Assembly: GCF_001522545.3 (NCBI RefSeq)
Contig: NC_031769.1
Span: forward strand, 1,398,507 to 1,462,506
DNA from: Parus major
Taxonomy: Eukaryota > Chordata > Aves > Passeriformes > Paridae
Direction of reading: 5' to 3'
Length of the DNA: 64,000 bases
Position numbers and translations under genes: made by a program. Shown one piece after another: positions 34,735 to 47,247 of this stretch. Below the pieces are notes generated by a model. It did not search any database. It was not told the DNA's origin and saw only the letters and a list, made by a program, of their open reading frames with translations. Position 1 is the first letter of the stretch. Each line of letters begins with the position of its first letter.

Positions 34735-35059
34735 GGGTGAACTGGACATGATCTGGGCTAAGCCAAGAGTCAGAGTTCACAGCCACAGGGTGGGATCCTC
34801 TTCCTCCCTGGATCAGCTTGACACGATCCATTCTGGTGGCTGAGAAACAAAAGCCTGGGAGCCTGAACCGATTCCTGCATCCCACAGGAGGCGATGCCAA
34901 AGCCAGGGCTTAAAGCCAGGAGAGGATTAACCCTTTTTTTCGGGAAGCTATTTCAGCAGTGCTCAAAAATAACTGCTGGAGGCCACCTCAATCCCTCTCC
35001 TGACCGGTGGGGCTGAGCTCCAGCTCCTGGATCAGGGAGCTCCCTTGGATTTAAGCCGG

Positions 35060-35190
35060 GGCGTTATCGCCAAGTCCGTGCGGGGCCGTTTATCTGGGAG
35101 CTGTCACTCAGGGCAGAGCTCCTTATCTGGGGACGGGCTGATACCGCCGCTTGTCACCCCGAGGGGGAGGTGATAGCGGGGCTATCTCAG
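35060..35190. promoter_or_regulatory. Candidate GATA-motif cluster
   Basis: Four WGATAR matches, TTATCT (35090-35095), TTATCT (35123-35128), TGATAG (35171-35176) and CTATCT (35182-35187), plus weaker TTATCG (35064-35069) and TGATAC (35139-35144), within 130 bp of GC-rich, CpG-containing, non-repetitive sequence. A binding role for GATA factors is inference. Confidence 0.35.
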
Positions 35191-35344
35191 AGCTTTACAC
35201 CCAGCTTTGGCCTCGGGTGACATCCTCACCTTGGCGGGGACACCAGGAAGGAGCTGGAGCCTCTGGAGCTGGATTTAGACCAGAATGGATGAAGGGAGGG
35301 ATCCGAGGGGGCAGTGTCTGGGTGGTTCTTACAGGAAGGGCTGT

Positions 35345-35490
35345 TTGTGGGGGAAAATTGGGAAAGAATGGGGGGAAATGGGAAAAAATGGGGAAGAAAC
35401 GGGAAAAATGAGGGTAAAATAGAAAAAAATGGGGGGAAACGGGAGAAAATGGGGGAAAATGAGGAAAAATGGGCTAAAGGGGGAAAAATG
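35345..35490. repeat. Polypurine (GGGGAAAATG)n-like tract
   Basis: About 145 bp that is almost all purine on the plus strand, with irregular 'aaatgggggaaaatg' units and several runs of five or six G. It could form triplex or quadruplex DNA. Open frames here (GKNGGKREKM..) are artefacts. Confidence 0.85.
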
Positions 35491-35535
35491 CTGCACCTAT
35501 GATGTGTTTCACTCCCAGAGAGGGATATCCACAGC

Positions 35536-35655
35536 CAGGCTGCTCCAAGCCACATCCAACCTGGCCTTGGACACTTCCAGGGATCCAGGGGCAGCCACAG
35601 CTGTGCCAGGGCCTCCCATCCAGGAATTCCTTCCCAGTATCCCATCCATCCCTGC
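35536..35655 (-). mobile_element. CR1 LINE fragment, minus strand, lacking its tail
   Basis: 'caggctgctccaagccacat', 'cacttccagggatccagggg' and 'aggaattccttcccagtatc'. The extreme 3' tail expected at the left is missing. Confidence 0.88.
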
Positions 35656-35804
35656 CCACTGGGAGTGGGAAACCTTTAATCAGAGCCCAGAACTGACCTG
35701 GGAATGTTAATGTGCTCCTGGAAAAACACAAGGGACCAGGAAAGGAAATCAGGCGGATGGGACAAAGGATAATGTTAAGGAAGGACAAAGTGTGGACTAG
35801 CTGA

Positions 35805-35852
35805 TACTGATAAATCTGATAAATCTGATAAATCTGATAAATCTGATAAGTC
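35805..35852. repeat. (TGATAAATC)5 short tandem repeat
   Basis: Five 9-bp units, 'gataaatct', the last diverged ('gataagtct'). Each carries TGATAA, itself a GATA-type match. Confidence 0.9.
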
Positions 35853-38009
35853 TAATGCCTTTTATGGCCCAGCTGTGCGGTTCACACCTGGTTTGCACCT
35901 GTGGACCCCAGAGCAGGCTGTTGTTGGTGTGTGACTGATTTAACCTGTGCCAGAATTCCCAGGAAAAGCTTGGAAAACACCACCTCCTTCAGTGTGATCC
36001 AAACCCATCCCATCTCCTCAGCTCTGCCAGTGAGAACCGAGGTCTTCCTTCCAGCCTGGATCCCGAGTGTTTCCAATGCAGACATTTGCAGACATTCCAA
36101 ATGTTGGGAATGCCGGAGCAGGATCCACTGGCTCCATATCTGCCTCCTTCCACCTCCCCTTCATTCCTGCATTAAATCCAGAGGGGAAGGAAGATTTCAG
36201 TTGTAGGATCCTCTTAGTACCCAATGGAAACCAGGATTTTCTCCTGATCTGCATTTATCACATAAGCAAGAGTTGGAAAATACACATTTTAATTCTTTCT
36301 CAAGATCTACTTTTGGAGATTAAATGAACAATTATTTCCCTGTTCTTCTTAAAATTTAACAACTTTAAAATGTCTGAGGCTCATTGAAATTACTATTTTT
36401 TATTTTTTTAAATAATTTTTTATTTTTTAAAAATAATTTAATGTTTCTGTTTTCCAAGGAAATTTCCAAAATATTTTGGAGTAAACAGGATATGAGACAG
36501 AAGAAAGAGGAATTGTAAAAAGCAAGGAAATTTTATTGTCCTTAGTTGAAAACAGTTTCAGGAATGAAATAGAAAATAAAAGAATGAGATTTTTTTTAAA
36601 AAATTTAAAAATGAGATTTTCTTTAGGGTGAGTAGAGGTTCTGAGGCAAAAATGAGAAGCAGAAATGAGGAGAATAAAGACAGAAAGAGTCAGAACCTGA
36701 GAAAGAAGAGACAATTTTGTGTCTGTGTGTGCGTGCAGAACTTTTCCACTAGAGGAGAGCTGGAATTCCAGCCCCAAGGAACACTCCCATAAATTAACTC
36801 GGTTTTGTTTTCCCAACCATCCCTCAGCCCCACCACAAGGTCTCGGGGCTGTGCCATTTCCAAACCACTTTGGGACTGTCAGCCATAAATCTTGGGCTGT
36901 GGAAGCCGTGGAGCAGAGAGTTATGAGCTGGGCACAAGGTGCAAATTGCTCAGAGTTAGCGCCAGAATCCCTTTTTTTCCCCTCCTTTCTTCATCCTCCT
37001 CTGATTTTTTATTGTTATTCCCTGTTCTTGTTCTTTCGATTCCTTTATTTCTTGCAGTCTCTTCCCCACTGTTTCTTTTTTTAATTAAATTTTTTCTTTC
37101 TTTTTTAAAAATTTTTCTCTTTTTTTCTTTTATTTTTAAAAATTACTCTTGGTTTTCCCCAGTGTTTTTAATTATTAACAGGAAGAATAAATGAGGAGAA
37201 ATTAGGGAATTATTTTCTGTACAAAACCCTCTATTGGGGTGCTGCTCCCAGGACATTCACAGAAAACTTCCACCTTGCCAAGGGATTTTTTTCCTTTCTT
37301 TTCCTTCTTTCTTCCCCCTCTTTTCCAGTTTTATGTTCTCTAACAGTAAAAGTGAGAAACTCGCAGCCATTTGAAGAATAATTGAAATTTCCAATTTAAT
37401 AACAAATTAAATTTCTTCTTAAATTTCTTCTTCTGTTCTTCCTGGAACATAGAACTCCAAAAATCACATTGATGCTCCCAGTGGATATTTTTGATGGAAA
37501 AAAGAACAGAATTATCAGAAGAGTTCTCCATATAAGCAGAAATTTGGGCATTGGACAGCTCAAACCAAAGGCAATAAAAGAAGAGAATCAATCAATGGTT
37601 GAAAATAAAATCCATGGCTGAGTTTGTGCCTTTTTGGCTCTCTGGGGATGATGCTGGATAATTATGAGGAGTTTTAACCAGATATTTTTGGATATTGTGG
37701 AAATTAAAGCTCATAAAACTTCCTGCAATCGTCAGCTCCTGAGCTCATCTCCGCTGGTTTTCTATTTCTGTGGAAAAGGGGAGAATGTGGGGAAGGAGAA
37801 AGGAAGAGCTGCCTCTCCTCTGTCCACCATCGCCTTCGCTCTTCGGCAGCACCCGCTGCCGTAACCCGGAGATTTTGGATGCCTGAGAAACCAAGGCTGA
37901 GGTTGTTATCCCAAAGGGGTTGGAGCTGTGGGCGGACACACTTTGTGTGAGAACCGTCAGTGGATCCGTGTGAGAGTCTTCACAGCCTGGGGATCTCTTG
38001 GAATGAATC
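35853..38009. other. Long non-coding stretch, AT-rich in the middle
   Basis: T-rich and A-rich runs at 36390-36440 and 36960-37150. No exon or LINE recognised. Confidence 0.4.
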
Positions 38010-38426
38010 CAGAGGAGGCCCCGGAGCTGCTCCAGGGCTGGAGCCCCTCTGGAGCCAGGCTGGGAGAGCTGGGAATGTTCCCCTGGAGAGGAGAAGCTCC
38101 AGGGAGAGCTCAGAGCCCCTTGCAGGGCCTGAAGGGGCTCCAGGAGAGCTGGAGAGGGACTGGGGACAAGGGATGGAGGGACAGGACACAGGGAATGGCT
38201 CCCACTGCTTGGATGGGATATTGGGAATTGGGAGGGTGGGAAGGAGCTGGGATGGAATTCCCAGAGCAGCTGTGGCTGTCCCTGGATCCCTGGAAGTGTC
38301 CAAGGCCAGGCTGGACAGGGCTTGGAGCAGCCTGGGATAGTGGGAGGTGTCCCCGCCATGGCAGGGCGTGGAAAAAGATGATCTTGAAGGTTCCTTCCAA
38401 AGCAAATCATTCCATGATTCCATGAT
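38010..38426 (+). mobile_element. CR1 LINE 3' fragment, ~415 bp
   Basis: Extends upstream of the usual truncation: 'gccaggctgggagagctggg', 'gaagctccagggagagctca', 'ctggagagggactggggaca' and 'aagggatggagggacaggac', then the common 3' core and the 'ccattccatgattccatgat' tail. The 165-codon plus frame covering it is not coding. Confidence 0.95.
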
Positions 38427-39134
38427 CCAGGTGGCAACGTGATTTACGGTGGATAAACTTCATCCCAGTGGGAGAGTGAAAATAAAAAAATCTCAAAGTA
38501 GGAGCAAATTTTGGCTGTCAAAGACACACAGAGCGTGCGGGGGTTGGGGGGAGCTGTTGTAAAAAGAATCTTTGTGGCTGGTGTGCGGGGATTTCTCCTC
38601 CCAATAAAAGGTGATCCAATAAAACCTGCCAGCCTGTTTGCGTTCCCTCTCCAGTGTCCCACGTGGAGAAATGGATCAAGCTGGAACTGCACAGAGCAAA
38701 GCATAAACAGCATTCTTCAGGAAGAGGCTCGGCTGCTTTAAGAGCATTCGGAGGTCTCCAAAGGAAAATAAAAGGAGGGATTTGCATCTAGCAGATGGAA
38801 TGTTGGAGTTTTCATGGCAGCACTAAATTCACGGTTAGAAGAAGGCTGAGCCATGAAATTCAGGTCCAGACTATCCACATCTACAAATTCAGGAGCTGGA
38901 GCTGGGTGTTTGCCTTGGTGCCTCGCAGAGACATTGGATCCCACTGAAAAATAAAGGCCAGTGTTTTCCTTTGGATCTCCTGTCCCGCTGGGAAAGCTCT
39001 GGGGTTTGGCATCGGAGTCGTGGGAGGCTCTGTCATGAAAATTCATCCTTTGTGTCCCAAGTCAATAGGATGAGGAAATCTCTGGAAATTCTGTCACTGA
39101 AGGTGAAGGTGATCAGAGGGAATGGAACATTTCT
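38427..39134. other. Non-coding sequence, no recognised feature
   Basis: Lies between two same-orientation CR1 copies. Nothing else recognised. Confidence 0.4.
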
Positions 39135-39519
39135 TCCATGAGGAAAGGCTGGGAGAGATGGGAATGTCCAGTCTGGAGAAAAGAAGGCTCAGGGAGAACT
39201 TACCGTGGTGTTCCAGTGCCTGGAGGGGCTCCAGGAGAGCTGGAGAGGGACTGGGGACAAGGGATGGAGGGACAGGACACAGGGAATTGCTCCCACTAGA
39301 AAAATGGAGATTTAGATGGGATATAGGGATGGAATTCCTGGCTGGGAGGGTGGGGAGGGGCTGGGATGGAATTCCCAGAGATGCTGTGGCTGTCCCTGGA
39401 TCCCTGGAAGTGCCCAAGGCCAGGATGGGGCTGGGAGCCACCTGGGATTGTGGAAGGTGTCCCTGCCCGTGGGTGGATGATCCTTAAATTCCCTTCCAAA
39501 CCAAACCATTTTGGGATTC
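39135..39519 (+). mobile_element. CR1 LINE 3' fragment, ~385 bp
   Basis: Same subtype and extent as 38010-38426 ('ctccaggagagctggagagg' is shared exactly), but with its own substitutions and the ending 'ccaaaccattttgggattcc'. Confidence 0.95.
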
Positions 39520-39876
39520 CAAAAGGAAAAAGGACAGGACCTGCTATTCCCAGGTTGTTCCTAAGGGATGTTGGTCCACCCATTCCTAGATGCTCTTTTC
39601 CTTTGGCCACAGGAAAATGAAGTTGGTTTTCACTCAGTTATGACCCACCAGAATGCCCAAAATCTTCCCTTCAGGATTTCGGGGGAACTGATTTCTCAAC
39701 ATCTCATATTCCACAGAGACTTTTACCCCCTTCTGTCGGTCCTTCCTGACTATGATCCTAGTTTTTTTTCTGGATGAACAACAAGATCATGACGATTTTG
39801 TGTTGATCCATCCCTTTTTTACTGCTGTCAAAAATCTGAACCCTTTTCCTTTCTCTTACGCTCTGGATACTCAACA
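39520..39876. other. Non-coding sequence, no recognised feature
   Basis: Nothing supported. Confidence 0.4.
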
Positions 39877-40352
39877 ATGACGATGACGACGATGACGACG
39901 ATGATGATGATGATGATGATGATGATGACGATGAAGACAATGATGATGATGATGATGATGACGACGATGATGATGACGACGATGATGACGATGACGATGA
40001 AGACAATGACGATGAAGACAATGACGACGATGACGACGACGATGATGATGATGAGGATGATGATGATGATGATGACGATGACGATGAAGACAATGATGAC
40101 GATGACGACGACGATGATGATGATGATGATGATGATGACAATGATGATGATGATGATGACGATGAAGACAATGACGATGAAGACAATGATGATGATGACA
40201 ATGGTGACAATGATGATGACGATGATGAAGACAACGATGATGATGATGATGACAATGACAATGATGACGGTGACAATGATGACAATGATGATGATGACAA
40301 CGATGACGATGACGACGATGATGATGATGATGACGACGATGATGATGATGGT
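39877..40352. repeat. (GAT/GAC)n trinucleotide array with GAAGACAAT interruptions
   Basis: 475 bp of GAT and GAC units. A longer motif 'gacgatgaagacaatga' recurs several times (about 39927, 40000, 40084, 40160 and 40225). Every frame stays open and gives homopolymers (Met/Thr, Asp, Ser, His). Periodic stops are absent by composition, not by selection. Confidence 0.95.
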
Positions 40353-40904
40353 TCATCACCACCCCTTATTCACTGTCAGACATTTCCCTTGCAGAACTCT
40401 CTCACTATAAATTTCCATTTCTGCCTATTTTCCCATTAGGTTTTCCAGCATTTTTTTGCCTCCAACCCGTGGTATTTAATCCATTCCATGTTTATTTCTG
40501 AGAATGTCATGTGAGACAGTGTTAAAAGCTCCAATAAAATCGATGTGTGCATTGGCAGCTCCTGCTGTAGCTACAAACTCGCTACTGTCTGTAGTGAGAC
40601 ATTTAATTGGTTTTATGTCAGCTTTTATTTATTTTATTTTTTTTTTCTTGGTCTTTCTGGGCATCTGGGCTGTTTTTGGTCTGAATTCCCCTTGTTTCTG
40701 TTTGAAACAAGTGAAGATTTCATGTTTTACCCACTTTTCTCCCTCTTTAAGCATCTTAACTTTCTTCTCACATAGCATAATTTGTTTTTTAGTCTTGTCC
40801 CTTTATGGAACGGTTTTCTTTTATTCCCTTTGTTCACAAACCACTTTCAGGAAGATTTTATCAAATTTTCTGAATGTCTTCATTGCAGAAGAAATTATAA
40901 AATT
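40353..40904. other. Non-coding sequence, T-rich
   Basis: No recognised feature. Confidence 0.4.
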
Positions 40905-40990
40905 TATAAAATATTATATAATATTATATATATATATTATATAATATATATAGATAATATTTAATATTATAAAATTTTTATTTTATAAAA
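40905..40990. repeat. AT-rich (ATATTATA) palindromic tract
   Basis: Alternating ATAT/TATA with several inverted repeats; could extrude as a cruciform. Confidence 0.85.
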
Positions 40991-43900
40991 ATCACTTTAC
41001 ACCACTCTGGAAGAACTCAGGGATAGCTGAAATAATGGAGGGAAACTCCAGGGATGTTGTTTCCACCCGTTTTTTGGGAAACCCGTCCATTTATTAATAA
41101 TCTGTACTGGGTGGTGGGAAAAGGCATTGACAGGCTGAGAATTCTTTTCCCTGCCAGCTGGGAAGGAAAACGAGGCACTTCAAGAAATTAAAATATAACA
41201 AAAATGATGAACAGAGAGAAGGAAAAAGAGAAAAAAGAAAATAATGGATCCTAAAGAGCCAGGGAGTTTTTATACTCATAGGAATTGGAGCTCAGGTTCA
41301 AATCCTTGGTTTTCCTGCATGAACCCAGGAAGATCCAAGGTTTTTTTCAAGGAATTAACATCTGCTCAAATAAATGAACAAAATATGTATGAAAATACCT
41401 TTAATCCCTTGGGGTTTTAATTCCAGATCTGCTTTAGAGTAATAAATTTTTATTTGTTACATCATTCTTCTGTCTGGTCCTGAAAACACTCATGGGCAAA
41501 AAAAAATTGTTTTCTGTGTCCTTCCTGAATTTCCAGCCTCTGTGATTCTTCTGAGAGCTTCAATTTGAAGTAAAAAAAATCTTGTAATGAAATCATGCAG
41601 AGTGCAAACAAGTCATATTTAATTTCAAATATCAAAATAATTTCAATAATCAAAATAATTTCAATAATCAAAAGAATTCATTTTATTTTTCAATTCATCC
41701 TGACAAATCCCTTCCCCTCCTGAAAAATGGTCTGAATGGCAAATCAGTTCAATCACTGGGTTTTTTAATTTTTTTAAATTCAACTTTTAATGCTGAATGC
41801 TCACCATCCAGAATTTAACACCAGAATGGCTCCTGGAGCCCAGATTTGCTTTCCTGCCTGAAGAGTTTCAATAAATCCACTGATTTTTATCTCACTGATA
41901 TCTTTTTTTATTCCTCCAAACACTCCAGATGGAATTTTCCCATGGAGTCCACACACCTGGAGTTCTCTTCAAATCCTGTTTTCCAAGAACTCACAGTCCT
42001 GGATCTTTTTGGAACTTAAACAAACCGCATTATCCTGAAAAATTTGCTTTCTTTTCCACGCCGATAATTTATAAGTGGTTGATTGACAGGAGACTATAAA
42101 TACATTTAAATTATGTAGCCATGGATGTCACCTGGGGGTTTTGAAGGAAATGGAATCACGGGTTGACATTGGAGCTGGGTGGGGTTTAGGCTCATGCTTT
42201 TCTGGGATTAATGGAAAATCTCTCATAATTCCACAGGTCCAGTGGGTGGGATTTTCACAAGAACCGATGGAAGTCACGAAACCAAAGAGAGGAGTTGAAG
42301 ATTTCTCTCATCTGTTAAAAAAAAAATCGGAGTAATTTCTTCAGGACTCCTTGTGAAATCAATCTTCTCCTTCATTTTGGAATTGCAGAAATATCTGTTG
42401 GAAACAACAACAAAAAATATAAAAAATATATAAATTATATATATATATATATATAAAGAATATAAAAATGGAGCTCTCCCTTGTAAACTTCAATTCCTTG
42501 GAGCATCCAAGTGATGTGCAGTGCTAGACCAGGCCATGCTTTAAGATTTTGGTAAAAATAATAATTAAAATAACAATAAAAGAAGAAACACATACAAACA
42601 CGACATTTTTCATTGAAATGTGATATTGAACTAAAGAAAAAAAATAAATTTAGGGTTGAGCATCAATTTTTCAGCAGAAAATGTTTTAAGAAAGGGAAAA
42701 AAACACTGAGGAGTTCTTTATTTTTATGTTTTCACTAAGAAATCTGCTCTCCCTTTTTCCAGCAGCCCTTCCCAGGTGTTTTAAAGACAACAAATGTCAG
42801 GGGTTTCCAGTTAGGTCACCACCAGAATTAGCCATGAGAAAGAGATTTAAAAGGAGAAACATGGAATAAATCCGAGAGGAGTGATTGTATCAGCTAAACC
42901 ACTTTAAAAAGTGTCTTTTTCCTTATCCTGGAGAGATTCCCCTCCGAGGCCAGAAGGGAATATTTGGATAATTGGGTCTCAAGTCCTTTCCTTCAGCTCC
43001 TCTTCTCGCGGCTCCCGCTCCCGGCCTGTCTCTCCTTCCCTGACATTCCCTGGAAAGACACACCCGAGATTAGTTAATCCCCACCTCGCTCCATCAAAAC
43101 CCCGCTTTTCAGGAAAACCACACACACCCCGTGTCAGGATCCATGGAAAGTCTGACCGACCACCCACGGGCCGTGAGGTCTTGTTCAAAAACACCTCCAG
43201 GCTTATTTTTGTTGTTATCCTGGAAACCGATCCCAAACTTGTTTTTTTTTCTGGGACACCTTTTGTTGTCTTTTCCCACCCAGAAGAGCCCGGGATTGAC
43301 GCCGAGGAGGGAATTATCCCACGTGGCATTTTCCCAGGAAAAACCCAACTGCATTGTTAAATCACTCCTTGTTTGGGTTGCAACTGGACCTGAGGGTTTA
43401 AGGAGAAGGAATTCCTTTTGGATAGGTGTTAAACAAAACAATGGGAAAAAAAAAAAAGATCCCTGCTGGGAATAATTTACAATTTAATAATAAGTGCTGG
43501 GAATGGGGTTTGAAATCACAAAACTCTCAAGTTTTTTTAATCTAAACTATTTATAGCAAAGCTGACTAAAGTTTAGGAGCTGGTTTCCTCATTTTTAGCC
43601 GGCTCAGGGTGGCAAATCCCAACTTTTTCCCTTAGCCAAAGGAATGAGTTTGTGTCGAGCGCCTTTTGCATATGTTTGAGTGTGAAAAAATTCAGTATAC
43701 AACCATCGTGTCAATTGTGCCTTGTGGGGTATTTTATTTCATGGAATTGGCGGGATAACCTGGACAAAATTCTGGGAAAAAATATTGCAGGTGATGCTTT
43801 AAATTACTCTCAGGAATGTGTGGGTTTTAATCTAAAAATAGATTATTTTAGGGATAAATAGGTCTCCAGACAGCTTAAGATAAGTTCAAGTGCCTGATTC

Positions 43901-44402
43901 AAGCTCACACTCCCTGTGGCAGTGGGTAAAATGTTAATTTTTCCAAGATCCAGTCAAAAATTTGGAATCATGATACATTTTTTTCTCTGTTTTGCCTATT
44001 TACAATGATGGTTTTCTGAAAATATTTCAGTGAATGAGTTTAACCACTAGGTCTTATTTTTATCAAGGTGATAAATTTGAAAATATTCAGTTGGCCTCTA
44101 TAAAATGAAATTAGTAAGTTTTGTTTCCATGTAATTTGAGAGAATATTAATAAAAATAATCAGAGAAACTTTGGGATGAACCCCAGGAAAATATTGTCTG
44201 TTGGGATTTCTTCAGTGCCATTCCATGGGATGAAAACCATGGGAAAGGCAGCAAAAGGAACAGGGTTATTTATGATGGATTATAAATCCTGCTGGTTTCT
44301 ACCCTACAGGCAGGGGAACCTCTGTGGATGGAGCAGCTCCGTGAGTTTCATGGAAAAGTGGAAGCTTGGGTTGAGGAACTTCTTGATTTTTAATGCACAA
44401 TG
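40991..44402. other. Long non-coding stretch, no recognised repeat family
   Basis: 3.4 kb with a short (AT)n run at 42420-42462 and A-runs. A 149-codon plus frame at 42911-43360 and a 116-codon minus frame opposite it have no recognisable domain. Confidence 0.4.
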
Positions 44403-44473
44403 GAAATCCCAGAATCCCAAAATGGTTTGGGACCTTCGACCACGTGATTGCAACCCCTGCCATGGACAGGGAT
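44403..44473 (-). mobile_element. CR1 LINE 3' part, split by LTR
   Basis: 'aaatcccagaatcccaaaat', 'ggtttgggaccttcgaccac' and 'aacccctgccatggacaggg'. It continues after the LTR at 45079. Confidence 0.85.
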
Positions 44474-45072
44474 TGTTGGAGTCTGAGATACAGTGTGTGC
44501 CCTTGTTTCTAATACTTAGTTCTAGGATCCAAAGAAACACTGAATTTCATATAACATGAAATTCATGAGCATGTTTTCATGGTGATACATGAGAACAAAT
44601 GTTAAAGTTAGATAGGAAAATGTAAGTGTGTAGATTAGAAAGTTTTTTAAATCACTGGGTGAGAAAGTAGTTTAGAGAACAGGAGACGAGATGGAGGATT
44701 TAGGGTGTTGTCTCTTCTTCTTCTTCTTCTTCCTTCTTCGTGTTCTTCTCCTGGGGGTTTTTGGGTGGTAGTGAGTGATTGGGTAGAAAATGCCGCAGTG
44801 CAGCACACAGGTGTTGGGTCATTGGGTCACTAAGAGAAATAATTTAGTTGGCACCTGTTAATTGGGTAAATGGACTTATAAAAGACCTTGAAGAAGATCT
44901 TTGTTGTCCATTTTACCCCTTTTCTATCATAGTGCACACAGCTCCTTGTACCTTGTAATGCTGATAAGAAAAGAATAAACAACTGAGACCAAAGGAGAGA
45001 AAACTGCCTCCCTCTCATCAATCTTCAGTTCAAAGGGAAAAAGAACCCAATCCAAAAGTCCTTAACAAGACA
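44474..45072 (+). mobile_element. Endogenous retrovirus solo LTR, copy 1
   Basis: 599 bp, beginning TGTTGG and ending AAGACA, flanked by an exact 6-bp target-site duplication AGGGAT (44468-44473 and 45073-45078). TATA box TATAAAA at 44877-44883, polyadenylation signal AATAAA at 44974-44979, (CTT)n at 44711-44733. No internal viral sequence adjoins it, so it is a solo LTR. It lies inside a minus-strand CR1. Its right ~350 bp closely match the second copy at 47324. Confidence 0.9.
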
Positions 45073-45078
45073 AGGGAT

Positions 45079-45216
45079 GTCATTCCCTTGGTGCTCCAAG
45101 CCCTGTCCAACCTGATCCTGGGAATTTCCAGGGATGGGGCTTCCACAGCCTCTCTGGAACCTCCCTGCTGCCTTCCAAGGTTTCACAGCGCCTTTGGGAA
45201 AAGGGTTTCCCGGAAT
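45079..45216 (-). mobile_element. CR1 LINE 5'-ward part, split by LTR
   Basis: 'ggtgctccaagccctgtcca', 'gaatttccagggatggggct' and 'cacagcctctctggaacctc' continue the CR1 interrupted at 44473. Confidence 0.85.
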
Positions 45217-47247
45217 TTTGGCACAGAGGTGGGATATTCACAGGTGCCAAATGCTGGATAATCACAATAATTCCATCTCCATCAATGCCTGATTTTCCAC
45301 AGCAATCCCTTCGCTTGCCCTGCTGTGAAAAGCACAAAACTCCTGGCTCAGCTCTGCTCTGCCAGGATTCCAGGAGTTTTCCAGTCATTCCAGTGAGATT
45401 TGAGCTGAGCCACCCATTCCCTTGGACGAGCAGGGACATAAGGAGACAACCGGGAGGGCTGGAATGACCGAATTCCAAAGGGACACTGGTCCATGGTGTG
45501 TGGTCCAGGTCAGCTAAAAGGGTGCAGCTGTAGGGCTGTGTCCTTAAAATCCCTGGAATTGATGGATCCTGACAGTGCAGTGAGGGAATATAACATCATC
45601 CCACTAAAAATTCATGGGAATGAGGCTCTCCAGTCTTTGGCTCCTCAGCTGAAAAAGCAATGGCTCCTCACCAAATATTTATGGTGGGGAATTTGAAAAT
45701 TTCCCTTTCCTGGTAACATCCTGAAGTTGAACACAACTTACTCTAATTAAAGATATTTGCCTCTTTTAAAAGTTGCTTTTTAAAAGGAAACCGACAAAAT
45801 ATTCCTTTAAAATAAATCTTCGCTATGAAATATTATTTCTCGCCCAACTTTTTAAGTCAAAGTGAAATAAAGCCCATTCTTAAGCTTCAAAATCCATTTT
45901 TTGAGGGATAATTTTAGCTTGGATTAAGGAAAACGGACTTGTCATCCCTTCTTCCAGGCCATGGTGAGTGGTCAGAAGCTGTCACTCATTTTTCCTTCCC
46001 CACTGATATTTTTCCCAGCTAAATGTTGGTTATGAGGATGTTTGGAAATCAAATAGGAATTCTGAACATTGCCAGAGGCACAAAAATTTGGGATTTGTTG
46101 GATGGATGGTGATGCAATATTTGGTGTGTGGATAAATTAATTTTATGGATAAAAATACACAAATAAACAAAAAACATTAATTCTGCCGATGGTTTTGAAA
46201 AAGTCCGGTGTTACCCTGACTTGGATAAAAGGATTGCCTTGCTTTGCTCCCATCCTGGGAATTATTCCCATAATTTATTCCCTAACTCTCCAAAATATAC
46301 AATGAATTTTATACAATGGTGGAGCCGTCCCACATCCCACCTTTAAGCTAAAAAACATTTTAAAAACATTTTTTTTATCAGAAAAATGTTACTGTCAGTC
46401 TGTTTTAAAAAGCTTTCCGTGGTCAGTAAGGAACACAGAATCCTTGGGAACAGGGAGAATTCATTGGAGGCAAATATTTAATACACAGAGTTTTATTTTT
46501 ATAAAATGGTGAGTATTTAAATTAAAAATTTTAGCTGCAAGCTGCAGATCCCTTCTCTAAAATCTGCGCAGTGGATGCAACAAACCTCGGGAATGACAGA
46601 AAAATTGAGCTCCTCCTAAACTTGTTCTGACTTCATCCACGTTCTTTATTTTGAAGCACGGAGACAATCCCAGCTTTTCCCTGTCTGGGGTGTGAGGCTG
46701 AGCTACACCACGAGTGGTCTCCAAGTTACCAAGGCTCTTTTTCCCCGTGCGTCACAGCCTTGGAGAACTTCACCTCCCGAAATTTATTCCCATTCCGTGC
46801 GGGAGATCCAAACTCCCGCCATCCCGCGGGGATCTGGAGACACGGGAGGAACGAGGCTTCCTGCTCCGCTCTGGGCTGAATCCATCACACACAAAGCATC
46901 AGGAAAAGAGGTGTGGGAAAAAATAACGGAAGAGCGAGAGGGGATTTTGCAGGCAGCAGAGAACTCACACGAAATAATTATGGATGGTATTAAAGGAAAA
47001 CACGGCTCCTATTTAACGCCGTGGGAGGAATATTCCGTCGTGGGTGGGATACTGGAAAACCCTGTCTGGGATTAGATATTTTAAACCAGAGTGAATTAAT
47101 CAAGAAATTAGTCTGAGAGAGGTTTAAAATGTCCTCCTGTGACTGGGACCATCTGGATTGCGGCATCGAGGAGCAAAGCGGAGAAGCTGCAAGCGAAAAA
47201 CACAGAAAGCAGCTCCTAAATTTCGCAAAACACGGGGGAACAAACAG
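45217..47247. other. Non-coding sequence between the two LTRs
   Basis: 2.0 kb with no retroviral coding similarity that I can recognise, which supports two solo LTRs and not one provirus. The 127-codon plus frame at 46692-47075, in locally CpG-rich sequence, has no recognisable domain. Confidence 0.5.

Noticed and set aside
37928..38437. 165- to 230-codon frames on both strands
   Set aside because: They overlay a CR1 3' fragment, which is non-coding.
39758..40410. Poly-Ser, poly-His and poly-Met/Thr frames
   Set aside because: Trinucleotide array open in all frames.
41281..41320. tRNA-like T-arm 'ggttcaaatcc'
   Set aside because: No A box, anticodon arm or acceptor pairing at the right distance upstream.
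42911..43360. 149-codon Ser/Pro/Arg-rich plus frame
   Set aside because: No domain, and an overlapping 116-codon minus frame is equally open. GC-moderate sequence explains it.
46692..47075. 127-codon plus frame in CpG-containing sequence just before an LTR
   Set aside because: No family resemblance or splice context I can support.
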